Shown here: positions 9,846 to 18,686 of the stretch, one piece after another | Layout of the letters: each line of letters opens with the position of its first letter | How positions within the stretch are numbered: position 1 is the first letter of the stretch | Assembly: GCA_002398365.1 (NCBI GenBank) | Contig: DGYK01000022.1 | Location: forward strand, 113,076 to 158,478 | DNA length: 45,403 nucleotides | DNA from: Flammeovirgaceae bacterium UBA5008 | GTDB taxonomy: Bacteria; Bacteroidota; Bacteroidia; Cytophagales; Cyclobacteriaceae | Reading direction: 5' to 3' | Made by a program: the position numbers and the translations under genes | Notes under the pieces: generated by a model | The model's database searches: none | What the model saw: only the letters and a program-made list of their open reading frames with translations | What the model was told of the DNA's origin: nothing

Positions 9846-11219
9846 TCAGTTAGGAGTAGTTTGCGATTGCATCAATTGAGGCAAGGCCGGGATAGTAAAA
9901 CTGAAGACGCTACCCACACCTGGTTGTGAATTTACCTGAATGGTTCCGCCCCACATTACAATCATTTCTTTGCAAATGGATAACCCAAGGCCAATACCAC
10001 CTTTGGAGCGACTAAGGCCTTCGTGCGCTTGACGAAATGGTTTAAAGATATGTTGTATTTCATCTTCACCAATTCCGAGTCCGGTATCTGCAACTTGAAT
10101 ACGATATTGACCAGGTTCTTTGAAACATTCCAACAGCACCGAACCACTATCCGTAAACTTGAATGCATTAGAAACTAAGTTGATTAGTACTTGCGTCAGG
10201 TGATTGGAATCTATTTCCACATTGGAGTTGTCCGATATAGAAAGTTGTAATTTAAATTCGATTGCATCTGATTTTACTTGCTGATTCTCTAATGTTTGCC
10301 GATAGAAATTCTCCAGAAACTTTTTCAAGTTAAAACTGCTGGCATACGGGCGAATGGCGCCTGACTCAATGCTGGCAAGGTCTAAAAGCGATTCAATAAT
10401 ACTTTGTAAGTCCTTGGTCCTTCGCTGAATCAACCTCAAAAACTCAACTCTCTTTTCCTCTGGAAATGAAGTTGCTTCGAGTAACTCTGCCAATCCCTGA
10501 ATCCCTTGCAGAGGCGTGCGCACCTCATGCGATAAGTTTCCCAGAAAAACAGTTTTCATCTGGTTAGATGCTTCCGCTTCTTCTTTCGCGCGCTTTAATT
10601 TATCAGTCGTTTCACGCAATTGTTCATTTATTGCAATGTCATGATCTGTTTTTATTTTGGACAATACAAAAACAATAGACACAATCATGAGCACATTGAT
10701 TAACAACAAAATCAATGAAACCTCACCAAGGAGGATTGGGGGTGCCATCTTTCGTACATTCGGTTCAATCCAAAATGAAAACAACGTCAACAGAATATAA
10801 AAAAACAACCAAGGGAACACCCTTTTTCCTTGCAATAGAGAAATGGATCCGATCAAAGCAAGCGTAGACCAAAGCATTACGGAGCCGGACGTAACAAAGC
10901 CACCTAATGTCCACTGTAGCATAAATGGCAAGATCATGCTGATTGCTATTTGCAATACAATACTAGTCTGGTAATTTTTTGAATAATTTAAATAAACCAA
11001 GTTAAGGCAAGAGATAATCACATATCCAAAAGGGATAAGAGCAGCTTCGTAAATTCCGAAATAACAAAGCAAAAGTCCCCAGATGATCCCGCCAATCGAC
11101 ATCAATACGGCCAACAGCACTAGCTGACTTTTAATAGCCCGTATTTCATCCCGATCATTCGGAACACCACCAATAGAAGTAAGTCGCGAAATCAACCTAG
11201 TTAGCCATTGCGCTACCAT
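9846..11219 (-). CDS. multi-TM sensor histidine kinase (short form)
   Basis: About six hydrophobic segments (residues 32-55, 58-77, 86-106, 113-130, 135-152, 165-187) form an integral-membrane sensor without an obvious extracytoplasmic domain. A short coiled coil leads into HisKA (His231 in SHEVRTPLQG) and HATPase with DTGLGI and GGIGLGL. No receiver or PAS domain. Its start codon overlaps the stop of the upstream TPR kinase (7-nt overlap), implying translational coupling. The catalytic core matches the two flanking kinases, so it looks like one of three tandem paralogues that keep the transmitter and exchange the sensor. Confidence 0.92.
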   Translation of the reverse strand: MVAQWLTRLISRLTSIGGVPNDRDEIRAIKSQLVLLAVLMSIGGIIWGLLLCYFGIYEAALIPFGYVIISCLNLVYLNYSKNYQTSIVLQIAISMILPFMLQWTLGGFVTSGSVMLWSTLALIGSISLLQGKRVFPWLFFYILLTLFSFWIEPNVRKMAPPILLGEVSLILLLINVLMIVSIVFVLSKIKTDHDIAINEQLRETTDKLKRAKEEAEASNQMKTVFLGNLSHEVRTPLQGIQGLAELLEATSFPEEKRVEFLRLIQRRTKDLQSIIESLLDLASIESGAIRPYASSFNLKKFLENFYRQTLENQQVKSDAIEFKLQLSISDNSNVEIDSNHLTQVLINLVSNAFKFTDSGSVLLECFKEPGQYRIQVADTGLGIGEDEIQHIFKPFRQAHEGLSRSKGGIGLGLSICKEMIVMWGGTIQVNSQPGVGSVFSFTIPALPQLMQSQTTPN

Positions 11220-13150
11220 CCTGCTAATTGTTTAGGTACTGTAAATGAAAAGGTGCTTCCTTTTTCCTGATTGCCCGAGGCATAAATATTCCCGCCCCAT
11301 AAGGTAACAAAACGTTTACAAATAGTTAAGCCAAGTCCCATACCTCCTGCCGAGCGATTTAAACCTTCATCGGCCTGACGAAAGGGCTCAAAGATCGTTT
11401 CAATATCTTCCGCTTTTATACCAATACCGGTATCGGTTATTTCACATAGCCATTCATTATCACGATCCAAACATGTGAGTTGAATAAAGCCTTGGCGCGT
11501 AAACTTGGTAGCATTCGTAAATAAATTAATGAGCACTTGCTTTAAATGTTGTGGATCAATATAAGCAAATGAACCCTGCGGTAAATCATTAACTAAAAGA
11601 TAAGCCACCCTCGATTTGTGTGAGCCAATGTTCACTAGTTCCTGATGGTAAATCTCTTCGATGGCATCATGCAGATCAATTCGTTCAGGATGTGGCACAA
11701 CTCTGCCCGTCTCAATACTCGCCATATCCAAAAGTGATTCAATGACATTTTGAAGATCGTTAGCTCTACGTTTGATAATACGCAGATACTCCTGTCGTTG
11801 AAGGTCACTCAACAGTGGAGTCTCCATCAGCTCCACTACACCTTGAATTCCTTGTAACGGTGTGCGTACCTCATGCGACAAAGTCCCCATGAAAACAGTT
11901 TTGAGGCGATTAGATTCTACTGCTTCCTCGATGGCCTTGTCACGTTCCTGTATCTTCAGACGTAATTCCGCATTGCGATTACTACTCAATTGTAAAATAA
12001 CCACAATTAAAATTACCAGACATACCATCAATACAATAATGATTACACCTAAAGCGGTTCCTTTCTGTTGCTTTTGAAGGAGTTCTTTGGTGAGTGCCGA
12101 TTCTTTCTTCAATGCAGCAATTTCTTCTTCTTTTTTTTTGCTTTCCAATATTTCACGAACACGTGCAGTTTCTAATTGGTCATCCATAGATGCAATACTA
12201 TCCTTTAACATTAATATCTTTTCATATTGCCGCACCAAGGCATCGGTCGTTCCTGTTTTCCGGATCATTTGCACACGCAGCAACTGACACTGATACAAAT
12301 CTTTGATTGCTTCATTTTTAGCAGCAAGATACTCTGCACTATCGAGTGCATGACTGGCATCAGTCATCTTCCCCATTTGGTAATATCCCTTAGCTAATTG
12401 CAAAAAAGAAGCAGCTTGGTTAACATTATTTTTCTCCTTCTCTTCAATTTTCTTTGCTCTCAGGGTAAATTCCAGCGACTTTTTATAATCTCCCATCCTG
12501 AGATACACATCACCCAGATTCGAGAGCACGGTGGCACTGCCAGTACCGTCTTGAAGAGAGTCTAGAATGGAAAATGCGCGATTAAAAAAAGGCAATGCTT
12601 CTGCATATTGATGTTGTAGAATTTTTAGTTCCCCAAGATTATTGTATCCATAAGCTTCTCCTTTCCGATCGTTTGTCAATCTTTTCAAATAAATAGACTC
12701 TTCATAATATTTGGCAGCACTGAGATAATCATTCAGATTTTTGTATGCAATGCCAATGTTGTTTTTAAGCCGAGCCACCCCGAGGGTATCTTTCAATTGT
12801 TCGAGAAGCGGCAGTGCTTGTAAATAATAATTGATTGCCTCATTGGCATTTCCCTGAACATCGAATGATATCGCTTTATACTTTAGCGCCAGCGCCAGCC
12901 CACTCCAATATTTATTTTCATTGGCAATAGATTGTGCCTCGCTAAATAAAATTCGTGCTTCTCCGGGATTCGTAAAAAGCATATCGTAACCCGATTTATT
13001 AAATGAATCGACTTGCTCGATAGGCGATTTTTGTCTTGAAATTCTATCGAGTATGTTGACCACACGCTGACCACAGGCCGAGGGTGCGAATAACAACAGT
13101 ACTGACACAAGAAAAATCTTCGTGTATAGATATTTAGCTGGTAGAGTCAC
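11213..13150 (-). CDS. TPR-containing sensor histidine kinase
   Basis: The GTG at 13150 begins a signal peptide (about residues 10-28, ending SACGQ). A periplasmic domain of about seven TPR-like repeats follows (90-290; the motif GxAYxxLxDYxxAxxYYxxS is clear near 133-153), then a coiled coil, one TM helix (367-387), HisKA with His426 in SHEVRTPLQG, and HATPase with NATKF, DTGIGI and GGMGLGL. There is no receiver. It lies 27 bp downstream of the HPt-REC gene and overlaps the next kinase by 7 nt. Kinases of this layout are common in Bacteroidota; here it is one of three kinases that seem to feed the same HPt-REC protein. Confidence 0.92.
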   Translation of the reverse strand: MTLPAKYLYTKIFLVSVLLLFAPSACGQRVVNILDRISRQKSPIEQVDSFNKSGYDMLFTNPGEARILFSEAQSIANENKYWSGLALALKYKAISFDVQGNANEAINYYLQALPLLEQLKDTLGVARLKNNIGIAYKNLNDYLSAAKYYEESIYLKRLTNDRKGEAYGYNNLGELKILQHQYAEALPFFNRAFSILDSLQDGTGSATVLSNLGDVYLRMGDYKKSLEFTLRAKKIEEKEKNNVNQAASFLQLAKGYYQMGKMTDASHALDSAEYLAAKNEAIKDLYQCQLLRVQMIRKTGTTDALVRQYEKILMLKDSIASMDDQLETARVREILESKKKEEEIAALKKESALTKELLQKQQKGTALGVIIIVLMVCLVILIVVILQLSSNRNAELRLKIQERDKAIEEAVESNRLKTVFMGTLSHEVRTPLQGIQGVVELMETPLLSDLQRQEYLRIIKRRANDLQNVIESLLDMASIETGRVVPHPERIDLHDAIEEIYHQELVNIGSHKSRVAYLLVNDLPQGSFAYIDPQHLKQVLINLFTNATKFTRQGFIQLTCLDRDNEWLCEITDTGIGIKAEDIETIFEPFRQADEGLNRSAGGMGLGLTICKRFVTLWGGNIYASGNQEKGSTFSFTVPKQLAGW

Positions 13151-13177
13151 ATTCGTTTTTGAAATAGATTTGTATTA

Positions 13178-13945
13178 CTAAATCAGGTACTTCATTAATA
13201 TTTGACGAATGGTAACACGATTGGCAGGCTTGATTAAAAACTCATTGGCTCCCATAGCCATGGATTGCTCCCGTTCGTTTAGCCGGGTAGATGCGGATAA
13301 AGAAATAATGGGGCATTTCACACCTTTAGCGCGCAGTTGCTGAATAGCCTCCAGCCCACTAAAGAAGGGCATGTGAACATCCATAAAAATCATATCAGGT
13401 CGCTGATCCAAAGTTCGATTCACCGCCTCGTTGCCATCATGCGCTACGATTACATCGGCTCCGAGTTCTTTAATAAAAAGTTCAAAGACCATACTATTTA
13501 CCTCATCATCCTCTGCCACCAACACGGTTTTACCGGCCAATGGTAAGGAATCGCCCTGAGTAGGATCTGATTGAGGGAAATAAGATGTCTGTTTTAATGT
13601 CTCATTAATATGCATGTTGATATTGTTAAAATAAACTAATGGCACTTGGGGGTTAATGATTTTTTGATCCGAATGCAAAGCGTCCTCCCACTCACTCAAC
13701 TCGCGATACGCATCATCCAGCCCCAAATAACTGTAGCGAACCTTTATCTTATGCAGTATCGCGGCTGCCTCGGCATTTTTCTTTTCTGTAAGTAATTTTT
13801 CAATCAGTAAAAACTGTTTGGGTGTTTTATCAATGATCTCTAAAACTATTTCCTCGATCTTCTGACGGCTTCCCAAAGTAGATTCCAATGCCTGTAGTGA
13901 TTCTACAATGCGTTCCTGAAGATTTTTTAGTTGTTCGTTACTCAT
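13178..13945 (-). CDS. HPt-REC phosphorelay protein without output domain
   Basis: This is a soluble 255-residue protein. The C-terminal half (about 138-255) is a canonical receiver: acidic pocket E145/D146/D147, phospho-Asp189 in FMDVHMP, Ser217 and Lys239 in LIKP. The N-terminal half is all-helical with HKIKVRYSYLG at 65-75, resembling an HPt motif, but with Val where HxxKG has Gly; whether His65 is phosphorylated is uncertain. No DNA-binding or enzymatic output domain is present. It is the first gene of an operon with three receiver-less kinases, so its receiver is the obvious common target, and the HPt half may pass phosphate to a regulator elsewhere or act as a docking domain. Confidence 0.88.
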   Translation of the reverse strand: MSNEQLKNLQERIVESLQALESTLGSRQKIEEIVLEIIDKTPKQFLLIEKLLTEKKNAEAAAILHKIKVRYSYLGLDDAYRELSEWEDALHSDQKIINPQVPLVYFNNINMHINETLKQTSYFPQSDPTQGDSLPLAGKTVLVAEDDEVNSMVFELFIKELGADVIVAHDGNEAVNRTLDQRPDMIFMDVHMPFFSGLEAIQQLRAKGVKCPIISLSASTRLNEREQSMAMGANEFLIKPANRVTIRQILMKYLI

Positions 13946-14281
13946 GGTAATTGTTTTGCTTTCTTGGCAAAACCGTTGTTGCTCTTTACTTATAATATAG
14001 TGTACGCAATTTCGGCTGAAAATAGAATAAATGGCTCGTTTTTAGCTAGAATGAGGCAAACTATCGGCAGAATCGCACTGGCACTCGGTCAAATTTAAAA
14101 TGTGCCCTTCTATCCAAAAATTCAATTCAAAAATAAACTGATTTTCTATCGGATCTGAAAACCAGTTGCCACCGACTAAAAATACCGAGCTATCGCCTAA
14201 AACATCCAATTCATCTAAAATTAAATCCCCGCCAGTGCATTTAGGGTACGTTTGTTGCCACAAGCCTAACCCCAAACCTGC
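13946..14281. other. divergent intergenic region between the HPt-REC/kinase operon and the porin/sensor operon
   Basis: This 336-bp stretch separates divergent signalling genes and must hold both promoters. On the + strand a TAcgTTTG box at 14247-14254 suits the porin. No convincing box was found for the - strand operon. A - strand frame from 14275 to 14042 is open for 77 codons from a TTG and has a fairly protein-like composition, but it has no recognisable motif and is not called as a gene. Confidence 0.5.
14247..14254 (+). promoter_or_regulatory. putative -7 box of the porin gene
   Basis: TACGTTTG matches the Bacteroidota -7 consensus TAnnTTTG and lies 27 nt before the porin ATG. No clear TTG is found at the matching -33 distance, so the site may need an activator or may be chance. 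Confidence 0.35.
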
Positions 14282-15559
14282 ATGGAAACTAAAACCTCCC
14301 TAAGAACAATGCTGCTAGTAGCAATGCTTAATTTTGCATTGCTTGATGCTATCGGCCAAAATGAAGTGCCCACCACTTCGCTGAAACCTACAGAATCGAT
14401 CGTAAAAGAAGCCGAAAAAACTCCGAATGATTCTGAAAAGAAAGAAGAATCGAAATTCACCTACTCAGGATATTTTGATACCTACTACTTTGGCAACTTC
14501 AATAATCCTTCCACCCGAAGTAATTTAGGAAGCTCCGGCATCAGTCGTGGGTTTGATCGCTTCCCCGGCCAATTTCAATTGGGAATGTTTCTTAATCGCA
14601 TGGCCTATGCTTATAAAAATACCGAGGTTGTTGCCGAAATAGGTTTCGGACCCAATGTAGAATATGGAAGTTATGGAAGTGACTTTCGCTACAAGTGGGG
14701 AACGACCATCGCCAATAATACCTACACCGCACTGATGATTAAGCAAGCCTATGTAAACTTAAAAGCTTCCGACAAACTCACTTTTACGATGGGGCAATTC
14801 GGAACTCATATCGGTTACGAAGTCATTGATGCGCCTCTTAATTTTCATTACTCCATTAATAATACGTTCAATGCAGGCATCCCCTTTTATCATCTTGGGT
14901 TAAAAGCTAATTATACCATCAGTTCGAAAGTTTCGGTCATGGCAGGTATTGTTAATGGCACCGACAACATCAATGACAACAACCGTGGTAAAAGTTTTAT
15001 CGGACAAATAACCGTGAGTCCTGCGAAAGGATTGACGGTATACTTCAACACCATTCAGGGCAATGAAGCCAATGCGCGATCCAATGGTCAAGATACTACC
15101 TCGTACTTTGGAGTGTTAGATTTAGTGGCCACTTACCAAGTGAATAATCATTTAATGCTTGCCTTTTGGGGCATGTATGGTACTCATCAAGGAGAATACC
15201 AAGGGTCTACTTATTTCACTTCAACTAAAAATTGGTCGGGCATCAACTTATATGCAAGCTATAAGTTCTCCGATCTTTTCTCGATCGGCACACGCATAGA
15301 ACATTTCGATAATCAGGATGGTGCACGCGCATTACTTACAAATGGAAAAGGAACCAGCGTAGAAACCTATACGCTCACCGGAATTTTCTCTTTGGCTGAC
15401 GGTAAACTGATGATCAAACCGGAATTACGCTTAGATGACTTTCAACGGGTGACAGGACAACCCGGTGAAACTCCCATACAACAGTTTGCCGATTCGAACG
15501 GGAACTTCACTAACAATTCGCAAACAACGCTAGGCGCTGCTGTTATTTATAAATTTTAA
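14282..15559 (+). CDS. outer-membrane beta-barrel porin (OmpL-like, putative bbp2 family)
   Basis: A signal peptide (residues 1-26, ending AIGQ) is followed by a short charged linker (about 30-58) and then alternating aromatic-rich beta strands to a C-terminal phenylalanine (VIYKF), as expected for an outer-membrane barrel. The opening FTYSGYFDTYYFGNFNNP and later GQFGTHIGYEVIDAP resemble the putative beta-barrel porin-2 family common in Bacteroidota. It probably allows diffusion of small solutes across the outer membrane. The sensor gene begins 22 bp downstream, so the two are almost certainly co-transcribed; the porin may admit the ligand that the sensor reads. The substrate is unknown. Confidence 0.85.
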   Translation: METKTSLRTMLLVAMLNFALLDAIGQNEVPTTSLKPTESIVKEAEKTPNDSEKKEESKFTYSGYFDTYYFGNFNNPSTRSNLGSSGISRGFDRFPGQFQLGMFLNRMAYAYKNTEVVAEIGFGPNVEYGSYGSDFRYKWGTTIANNTYTALMIKQAYVNLKASDKLTFTMGQFGTHIGYEVIDAPLNFHYSINNTFNAGIPFYHLGLKANYTISSKVSVMAGIVNGTDNINDNNRGKSFIGQITVSPAKGLTVYFNTIQGNEANARSNGQDTTSYFGVLDLVATYQVNNHLMLAFWGMYGTHQGEYQGSTYFTSTKNWSGINLYASYKFSDLFSIGTRIEHFDNQDGARALLTNGKGTSVETYTLTGIFSLADGKLMIKPELRLDDFQRVTGQPGETPIQQFADSNGNFTNNSQTTLGAAVIYKF

Positions 15560-15581
15560 TTCACCTATCCATACCCCACCT

Positions 15582-18269
15582 ATGAATCTAAGTTCATTCA
15601 AAAAGTTTAGTCTCTCCCGACAGTTTCTGTTGATTTCAATGGGAACGATTACACTGATACTAATTGGTGTTACCATATACATGATCAACACCTCCATTCA
15701 TTCCAAAATCAATCAAATGGAAATAATGGCAAACGGCCGCTCGGCTTCTGTCATTGAAAAAATTGATCGCAACTTTTACGAGCGCTTTGGTGATGTACAA
15801 GCCTTTGCATTTAATAAGCTGGCGATTGAAATGGCTACCACTCATACTGTAAGTGACGAGTCCCAATCATTTATCAATACCATGGTCAGCTACTACGTAC
15901 TGTATGATCTGATGATGGTGTGTGATCTTTCCGGCAATGTAGTTGCAGCCAATACCATCGATAAAGAAGGTAAGGTTGTCAGAACTTCTTTTCTAACCGG
16001 TAAGAATTTCGCTAATGAAGATTGGTTTCGTTCCTGTGTTTCCGGTAGTGGGCCCAAAGGCGGAGCTTGGTACTCGGACTTCATGGAAAACAAAGATGTT
16101 TCCTCGATGTATGGAAGACCCGGCTATGGAATGGCGTTTGCGGCCCCCATCAAAAACAGCACGGGTGAAACAATAGGCGTTTGGTATAATTTTGCAAATT
16201 GGAATGATGTAACGGTAGGCATCCGAAAGGAAACAGAAACTGTCATCCAACAAACACAACCGGGCGCATTTATTTTGATCACCAATGCCAATGATCTGGT
16301 AATTGATAGTGATGACGAAAAGATGTTACTCAACACAAACGTCTCCATCAATGGCATGAACAATAAAGCGTCATTTGAGTATCTCGGGAAAACAATTACG
16401 TTAGATGATTATGTGGTGGGAGGAAAAAAAGGCACCGGTGCTTACATCTACCAAGGAAAAGATTGGAACGCTATTACTTTTGTTCCACGCACGAAATTTT
16501 CATTCACCTACCTCATTGACAATCTCTTATGGTTTTTAATAGTTATCGTAGGGATCCTCATCGGTATTTCCTATTTGTTTAATAAGGTAGCCGGTTCGGT
16601 TTCAACGAATATCAATAATCTGAAGTCAGATATTGGATCTCTTTCGCATGGAGATTTGATCGAGGTTAGTAAAACAAATTTGGAAAATGAAATTGGCGAC
16701 ATGACCAAAGCGCTTCAATTGTTGGTTAATCGAATGAGCGAAACCGCTCATTTTGCCAAACAAATTGGAGAAGGTAATCTCTCTACCGACTATGTCGCTC
16801 TTAGCGAAAAAGATATTCTCGGTCAGGCATTAGTAACGATGCGCGACAATCTGCAGCGCATTAAAGAAGAAGAAGCTCGCAGAAACTGGGCTACCGAAGG
16901 ATTTGCAAAGTTTGGAGAAATACTCCGCAATCAATCCGACTTATCCAAATTCGGTGATGATATCATTACTAATTTGGTGAAATATTTGGATGCAAACCAA
17001 GGTGGTTTGTTTCTATTAAATAACGATGACAAAGCAAATCCCTACCTGTCATTGATTTCTTGTTACGCTTATGATCGAAAAAAATTCCTTGAAAAACGAA
17101 TCAATGTAGGTGAAGGAATGATTGGTCAATGTGTATTAGAAAAAGAAACGATCTATCTGCTCGATATTCCTAAAAATTATATTCAGATAACCTCGGGCTT
17201 AGGAGATGCACCACCAACTTCCGTCTTGATTGTGCCTTTAAAAATCAATGAAGAAATTCATGGAGTGATGGAACTGGCTTCATTCCATAAGTTTGAAAAA
17301 TACCAGATTGCGTTTGTAGAAAAACTAGCAGAGAACATTGGTTCGGCAATATCTACTGTGCGAATTAACGAACGCACTAAGCAACTGCTTGTTACTTCAC
17401 AACAACAAACCGAAGAGCTGCGCGCACAGGAAGAAGAAGTTCGCCAGAATATGGAAGAGATGCAGGCTACACAGGAAGAAGTAGAAAGAAAAGCGCAAGA
17501 GCTAAGCAAGCAAACAGCAGAAATGGCCGGCTTACTCGAAGGGATCAACTCCACGATGGCTACGATTGAATTTACACCCAATGGATCAATCATCACCGCC
17601 AATCAAAACTTCCTTCAAACCATGAAGTATGCCTTGTCTGATATTAAGGGGAAGCATCATTCTATGTTTGTACCGGAAGAAATTCAGCAATCCAAAGAGT
17701 ACAAAACATTTTGGAGTAAACTGGCTTCGGGCGAAGCCAATATAGGCGTATTCAAACGAGTGGACGCTTATGGAAACATCGTATGGCTCAATGCCATCTA
17801 CAATCCCATCAAAAATGAGCATGGTGAAGTAGTGAAAGTAGTGAAGTTCGCTACGGACATCACCGCACAGCAAGAGATAGCATCTGAAAACAAAGGCCTC
17901 ATGGAAGGTATCGACACCACGATGGCTACCATTGAATTTAAACCCGATGGCACCATTGTAACTGCCAACTCCAATTTCCTGAAGACTATGAAATATGATT
18001 TGGATTCCATTAAGGGCAAGCACCATCGGCTATTCGTACCAAAAGACATCGTCAACACTCCAGCATACGAAAAATTCTGGGCCGACCTCGCGGCAGGAAA
18101 ACCCAACTCAGGCGTGTTTCAACGAATTACTTCTTCCGGGGAGGTGGTTAGTCTCAACGCCATTTACAACCCTATCAAAAATGCAAATGGAAAAGTAACT
18201 AAGGTGATCAAGTTTGCAACAGTAGCCGCAGGTGCGATGGAGAATTCTAAATTAACAGTTGTCGGATGA
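15582..18269 (+). CDS. membrane sensor protein, Cache-HAMP-GAF-PAS-PAS, no transmitter domain
   Basis: TM1 (about 15-36) and TM2 (about 312-333) flank a periplasmic Cache-type domain. HAMP-like helices follow (about 334-430), then a GAF domain (about 455-598, with NQGGLFLLN and ITSGLGDAPP), a Glu/Gln-rich coiled coil (600-648, EELRAQEEEVRQNMEEMQAT) and two tandem PAS repeats (about 650-770 and 775-888). The repeats are close copies: STMATIEF/TTMATIEF, IKGKHH, GVF, LNAIYNPIKN, KFAT. The chain stops just after the second PAS, with no HisKA, GGDEF, phosphatase or MCP hairpin tip. HAMP-GAF-coiled-coil proteins of this type are frequent in Bacteroidota. It may act as an accessory sensor for the adjacent kinases, by inference from location. 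Its stop overlaps the start of a 36-codon gene. Confidence 0.88.
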   Translation: MNLSSFKKFSLSRQFLLISMGTITLILIGVTIYMINTSIHSKINQMEIMANGRSASVIEKIDRNFYERFGDVQAFAFNKLAIEMATTHTVSDESQSFINTMVSYYVLYDLMMVCDLSGNVVAANTIDKEGKVVRTSFLTGKNFANEDWFRSCVSGSGPKGGAWYSDFMENKDVSSMYGRPGYGMAFAAPIKNSTGETIGVWYNFANWNDVTVGIRKETETVIQQTQPGAFILITNANDLVIDSDDEKMLLNTNVSINGMNNKASFEYLGKTITLDDYVVGGKKGTGAYIYQGKDWNAITFVPRTKFSFTYLIDNLLWFLIVIVGILIGISYLFNKVAGSVSTNINNLKSDIGSLSHGDLIEVSKTNLENEIGDMTKALQLLVNRMSETAHFAKQIGEGNLSTDYVALSEKDILGQALVTMRDNLQRIKEEEARRNWATEGFAKFGEILRNQSDLSKFGDDIITNLVKYLDANQGGLFLLNNDDKANPYLSLISCYAYDRKKFLEKRINVGEGMIGQCVLEKETIYLLDIPKNYIQITSGLGDAPPTSVLIVPLKINEEIHGVMELASFHKFEKYQIAFVEKLAENIGSAISTVRINERTKQLLVTSQQQTEELRAQEEEVRQNMEEMQATQEEVERKAQELSKQTAEMAGLLEGINSTMATIEFTPNGSIITANQNFLQTMKYALSDIKGKHHSMFVPEEIQQSKEYKTFWSKLASGEANIGVFKRVDAYGNIVWLNAIYNPIKNEHGEVVKVVKFATDITAQQEIASENKGLMEGIDTTMATIEFKPDGTIVTANSNFLKTMKYDLDSIKGKHHRLFVPKDIVNTPAYEKFWADLAAGKPNSGVFQRITSSGEVVSLNAIYNPIKNANGKVTKVIKFATVAAGAMENSKLTVVG

Positions 18270-18376
18270 AACCCACCACACCATCCCTAGGTATGCCGAA
18301 ATGGCGCAGGCGCGATTGGCTTAAACTGATCGTGCTTGTTATCGCCATTTTATTACTGAATTGGTATTTGAATTAG
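18266..18376 (+). CDS. small single-TM protein translationally coupled to the sensor
   Basis: A 36-codon frame begins with an ATG that overlaps the sensor's TGA (ATGA at 18266-18269). It encodes a short Pro/Thr start, a basic patch (KWRRRDW, residues 12-18) and one hydrophobic helix (about 19-34, LKLIVLVIAILLLNWYL), then stops 29 bp before the stem of a strong terminator. The basic patch predicts an N-in orientation. The ATGA overlap, the good TM profile with positive-inside charge and its place inside the transcription unit argue for a real gene, probably a partner of the sensor. No family recognised. Confidence 0.6.
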   Translation: MKPTTPSLGMPKWRRRDWLKLIVLVIAILLLNWYLN

Positions 18377-18405
18377 TAGTCCTCTTTATATGTTTGGTTT
18401 AATTT

Positions 18406-18437
18406 CTGGTCGGTTTTATCACCGACCAGTTTTTTTT
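18406..18437 (+). terminator. intrinsic terminator of the porin/sensor operon
   Basis: A perfect 9-bp stem CTGGTCGGT / ACCGACCAG with loop TTTATC is followed by eight T. This is a textbook Rho-independent terminator 29 bp after the 36-codon gene. Confidence 0.93.
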
Positions 18438-18446
18438 GGTAAGTAT

Positions 18447-18686
18447 TTATTTGGATGCTCGCAACTCCTGAAGTCCTTTGGTGAAGGTGATCAGTGGAAC
18501 ATCCATGTGATCTAAATGGCTATAGATGCTGCTTTTAACATCAAATGCTTTTAACTTTTTGTTTTTCAACTCTTGCGTTAAATGCTTGACCGGATTAACC
18601 GACCATGTTGAATCTTCTAATGCGCCTACACTCAAGTAGAGTCCTACTTTTTTATTCGAAAGTTGGTCGTGTTTATTTTTGTGCAA
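18447..18686 (-). pseudogene. C-terminal remnant of a putative esterase (alpha/beta-hydrolase, esterase D-like)
   Basis: About 75 codons resemble the last part of Bacteroidota putative esterases (PF00756-like): VGLYLSVGALEDS, then paired helices and SHLDHMDVPLITFTKGLQEL, which holds the position of the catalytic His. The nucleophile Ser and the Asp part of the fold are missing. The frame upstream is closed by a stop near 18702 and is occupied by the next gene, whose 3' end overlaps by 14 bp. I read this as a truncated remnant; a short independent gene is the less likely alternative. Confidence 0.5.

Noticed and set aside
14042..14275. 77-codon - strand frame in the divergent intergenic region
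   Set aside because: It starts at TTG, lies over the porin promoter, has no signal peptide, domain or ribosome binding site, and could be chance.
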